Assembly (NCBI RefSeq): GCF_900107125.1
Contig: NZ_FNOU01000021.1
Location: forward strand, 1-53,864
Direction: 5' to 3'
Length of the DNA: 53,864 nt
Source of the DNA: Eubacterium barkeri
GTDB lineage: Bacteria > Bacillota > Clostridia > Eubacteriales > Eubacteriaceae
The notes below the pieces were generated by a model, which was not told where the DNA came from, ran no database searches, and saw only the letters and a program-made list of their open reading frames with translations. A program made the position numbers and the translations under genes. Below are positions 51,970 to 53,864 of this stretch, in pieces. The first letter of the stretch is position 1; every line of letters begins with the position of its first letter.

Positions 51970-52992
51970 TTAAATGGTTGTATTGTTAACATTGCCTCCA
52001 CCCTTAAACTTCGGCGCATATACCACCGCTAAACGAATGGCTTCAATCAAACTAACCGGGCTGGCAATCCCCTTTCCGGCAATATCCAGGGCCGTGCCAT
52101 GATCCACCGAGGTCCTCAGGATGGGCATCCCGCAGGTAATGGAAATGGTCCGTTCGAAATCCACCATCTTCGTGGCAATATGGCCCTGATCATGGTATAA
52201 GGACAGAACGGCATCGTACTGCCCCTTTAATCCCTGGTAAAATACAGAATCGGCTCCGATGGGGCCGACGATATCGATGCCCTTGGCCCGGGCCGCTTCC
52301 ACCGCGGGTATAACCTGATCCACCTCTTCAGTTCCAAAGAGTCCATGCTCCCCACTATGGGGATTCAGTCCAGCCACCGCTAGTTTCGGGGCATCTACCC
52401 CCAGGACACCCAGAGCCTCCACACAAGCATCAATGAAGGTTGCCAGGGCATCTTTTGTGACCAAATCACAGGCCCGGCGAAGGGAAACGTGTCGGGTGAG
52501 GAAGAACACCCGGAGGTTTCTCACCTGGAACATCGTAAGGGGATTATGGGTTCCTGTCAATGCTCCAACAATTTCGGTATGCCCAATATAGGGCACCTTT
52601 GCCAGTTTCAAAGACTCTTTATTGATTGCGGTGGTGGTCAGCACATCTGCTTTACCCTGAAGACATAACGCCGTAGCCCTTATGATATATTCATAAGCGG
52701 CTCCACCGGTCATCGCCTGTATCTCACCGATTTTTAATGTACTCATATCAATATTTTTAAGGTCCATTAAATTGAGGATACCGGGTTTATAATCACCGGT
52801 ATCAGGGGTCTCGATACATTTGATTCTTAAATCCACATTGCTGAAACGAAGGGCATCTTCTAGCACCTCCCGGTCACCGACAACGACACAGCGGGCAATT
52901 TTCTGAATCATTGGATCAGCCAGAGCTTTTACCGTAATCTCCGGACCGATCCCCGCTGCATCCCCCATGGGAATTACAATGATTGGCTTCAA
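51970..52992 (-). CDS. PdxA2-like 4-phosphate dehydrogenase (D-threonate/D-erythronate 4-phosphate type)
   Basis: 340 residues of the PdxA family. Motifs: [46 protein letters not shown] (metal and phosphate binding) and [12 protein letters not shown]. PdxA2 enzymes oxidise and decarboxylate 4-phosphoerythronate or -threonate to dihydroxyacetone phosphate; PdxA proper serves vitamin B6 synthesis. Pairing with a DhaL-like kinase gene favours the catabolic subgroup. The start is TTG at 52992 with GGAG 7 bases upstream. It is the downstream gene of an operon that continues beyond the right edge. Confidence 0.85.
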   Translation of the reverse strand: MKPIIVIPMGDAAGIGPEITVKALADPMIQKIARCVVVGDREVLEDALRFSNVDLRIKCIETPDTGDYKPGILNLMDLKNIDMSTLKIGEIQAMTGGAAYEYIIRATALCLQGKADVLTTTAINKESLKLAKVPYIGHTEIVGALTGTHNPLTMFQVRNLRVFFLTRHVSLRRACDLVTKDALATFIDACVEALGVLGVDAPKLAVAGLNPHSGEHGLFGTEEVDQVIPAVEAARAKGIDIVGPIGADSVFYQGLKGQYDAVLSLYHDQGHIATKMVDFERTISITCGMPILRTSVDHGTALDIAGKGIASPVSLIEAIRLAVVYAPKFKGGGNVNNTTI

Positions 52993-53028
52993 TTTCTACT
53001 CCTTTTTATGAATAACAGGACATTGTAA

Positions 53029-53064
53029 AACAGGACAGCATCTCTATCGAGGGGCTGTCCTGTT
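53029..53064 (-). terminator. Intercistronic hairpin between the dhaL-like and pdxA-like genes
   Basis: AACAGGACAGC pairs perfectly over 11 bases with GCTGTCCTGTT, 14-base loop, followed by TTTTAC on the minus strand. A partial terminator or attenuator. Confidence 0.65.
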
Positions 53065-53089
53065 CGACTGTATCTTTTTAATAATTCTC

Positions 53090-53740
53090 TTATTCGGGCA
53101 TATTCTTATAAAAAATCTCCAGCATTTCAGCCGTAGAAGCAGCACCGGGGTCCAAGTGACCGATGGCCCGTTCGCCCAGGCGCATGGCCCGGCCCTTGGT
53201 AGCTACAATATTTCGGGTGGATTCCAAGCCGACCTTTCCGGCTTCCACAGCCTTAGCCATGGCGGCTTTGGGGGTATCCCCCGCTGCATTAGCCGCTTTA
53301 AGGGCGTCTAAGGCTGGCATGAGGGTATCATTCATGGTTTTTTCACCGATGGTGGATTTCCCACGTTTCTGGATGATGGCAATGCCCTTATCCATGCAGT
53401 CGATGAATTCGTCGAAGGTGACCCCTTCATCCTCGCCCTTAGTCTTGACCGGCAGGCCAAATTTCATGAAAAAGCTGCCGTACAGGGGGCCAGCCGATCC
53501 GCCAACCTTATCTAAAAGGGCGGTTCCTACTTTTTTATAAAGATTGAAAACACTTTCCGATTGCCATTCATCGATATGGCTGGCGACTTCCCGGAAGCCA
53601 ATGGACAGGTTCATGCCATGGTCACCATCACCAATGGCAGAGTCCAAATCAGTAAAATAATCCTTTCGTTCTTCGGACCAGGGAATCAAATCCTTGATCA
53701 CGTCCACAAAGTACTGTTTATTTAAGATGTATTCGCTCAT
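53090..53740 (-). CDS. DhaL-like dihydroxyacetone kinase ADP/ATP-binding subunit
   Basis: 216 residues of the DhaL family. The Mg-ATP-binding aspartates are in DLDSAIGDGDHGMNLSIGF (about residues 34-52). GSAGPLYGSFFMKFG and the C-terminal ATKGRAMRLGERAIGHLDPGAAST are family hallmarks. The start at 53740 has GGAGG upstream; the longer frame to 53767 has none. DhaL needs a DhaK partner, which should be encoded beyond the right edge. With a PdxA2-like gene downstream, the kinase probably acts on a C4 sugar or sugar acid rather than dihydroxyacetone. Confidence 0.9.
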   Translation of the reverse strand: MSEYILNKQYFVDVIKDLIPWSEERKDYFTDLDSAIGDGDHGMNLSIGFREVASHIDEWQSESVFNLYKKVGTALLDKVGGSAGPLYGSFFMKFGLPVKTKGEDEGVTFDEFIDCMDKGIAIIQKRGKSTIGEKTMNDTLMPALDALKAANAAGDTPKAAMAKAVEAGKVGLESTRNIVATKGRAMRLGERAIGHLDPGAASTAEMLEIFYKNMPE

Positions 53741-53764
53741 TTTTCCTCCAAAATAATAACTTAA

Positions 53765-53864
53765 CATAAGTCGCAGTGCACATTCGCTCCGCCTTTGGCT
53801 ACGCTCATTTCGGGCTGCGCCCTATGTTTTAAACGGCCAAAATGACCGTGGTGAAGAGCTTGCT
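53765..53864 (-). other. Structured leader-like sequence at the right edge
   Basis: On the minus strand it contains GGGCGCAGCCC, and ACGGTCATTTTGGCCGT, both able to form small hairpins, between the edge and the dhaL-like gene. No coding region recognised; the window ends here. Confidence 0.3.

Overview
The window looks like the chromosome of a strictly anaerobic, amino-acid or organic-acid fermenting member of the Clostridia (Bacillota) of medium G+C. This rests on strong GGAGG-type ribosome binding sites, an EtfAB/butyryl-CoA dehydrogenase/thiolase/crotonase set, a 2-hydroxyacyl-CoA dehydratase with its ATP-dependent activator, a glycyl radical enzyme, an [FeFe] hydrogenase, a CooS-family protein and a butyryl-CoA:acetate-type CoA-transferase. 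No rRNA, tRNA, CRISPR array, insertion sequence or prophage was seen. All calls are from reading the sequence; no database search was run.

Region 1 (215-16916, minus strand): one apparent 15-gene operon. In transcription order it encodes an activator ATPase, two 2-hydroxyacyl-CoA dehydratase subunits, a YkvI-like transporter, a class III CoA-transferase, an old-yellow-enzyme 2-enoate/dienoyl-CoA reductase, three acyl-CoA dehydrogenases with a gamma-carbonic-anhydrase-like protein between two of them, EtfB, EtfA, thiolase, enoyl-CoA hydratase and 3-hydroxyacyl-CoA dehydrogenase. The logic is uptake of an acid, CoA activation by transfer, reductive dehydration, enoyl reduction and beta-oxidation to acetyl-CoA. 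A divergent TetR gene and a short SDR-zinc alcohol dehydrogenase operon (17284-20059) follow. A shared 14-base operator-like sequence lies just downstream of both promoters, so these genes probably form one regulon. The substrate is not known.

Region 2 (20212-35574): mixed genes. They are a PsiE-like membrane protein, a LarA-family nickel enzyme, a LexA-like repressor divergent from a Y-family DNA polymerase, a radical SAM protein, a MarR/YczE pair, an XRE and a WYL regulator, a GyrI-like protein, a URO-D-type methyltransferase with an MFS transporter under a divergent PucR regulator, and ettA. Dispersed copies of a structured repeat occur at the left edge and around larA.

Region 3 (35786-51687): a glycyl-radical-enzyme microcompartment locus of unusual content. 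On the minus strand: activating enzyme, SAM synthetase paralogue, glycyl radical diol-dehydratase-like enzyme, one hexameric and one trimeric shell protein, CoA-acylating aldehyde dehydrogenase, CoA-transferase, a CooS-like protein lacking residues thought essential for CO chemistry, an [FeFe] hydrogenase and a SnoaL-like protein. Divergent to it lie a PocR-type sensor and an AraC-type receiver protein that have both lost their phospho-transfer residues, and an iron-sulfur flavoprotein. I infer diol to aldehyde to acyl-CoA to acid, with reductant possibly leaving as H2. This is the best candidate for an undescribed system in the window.

Region 4 (51970-53864): a PdxA2-like dehydrogenase and a DhaL-like kinase subunit, probably part of a sugar-acid or ketotetrose operon that continues past the right edge.
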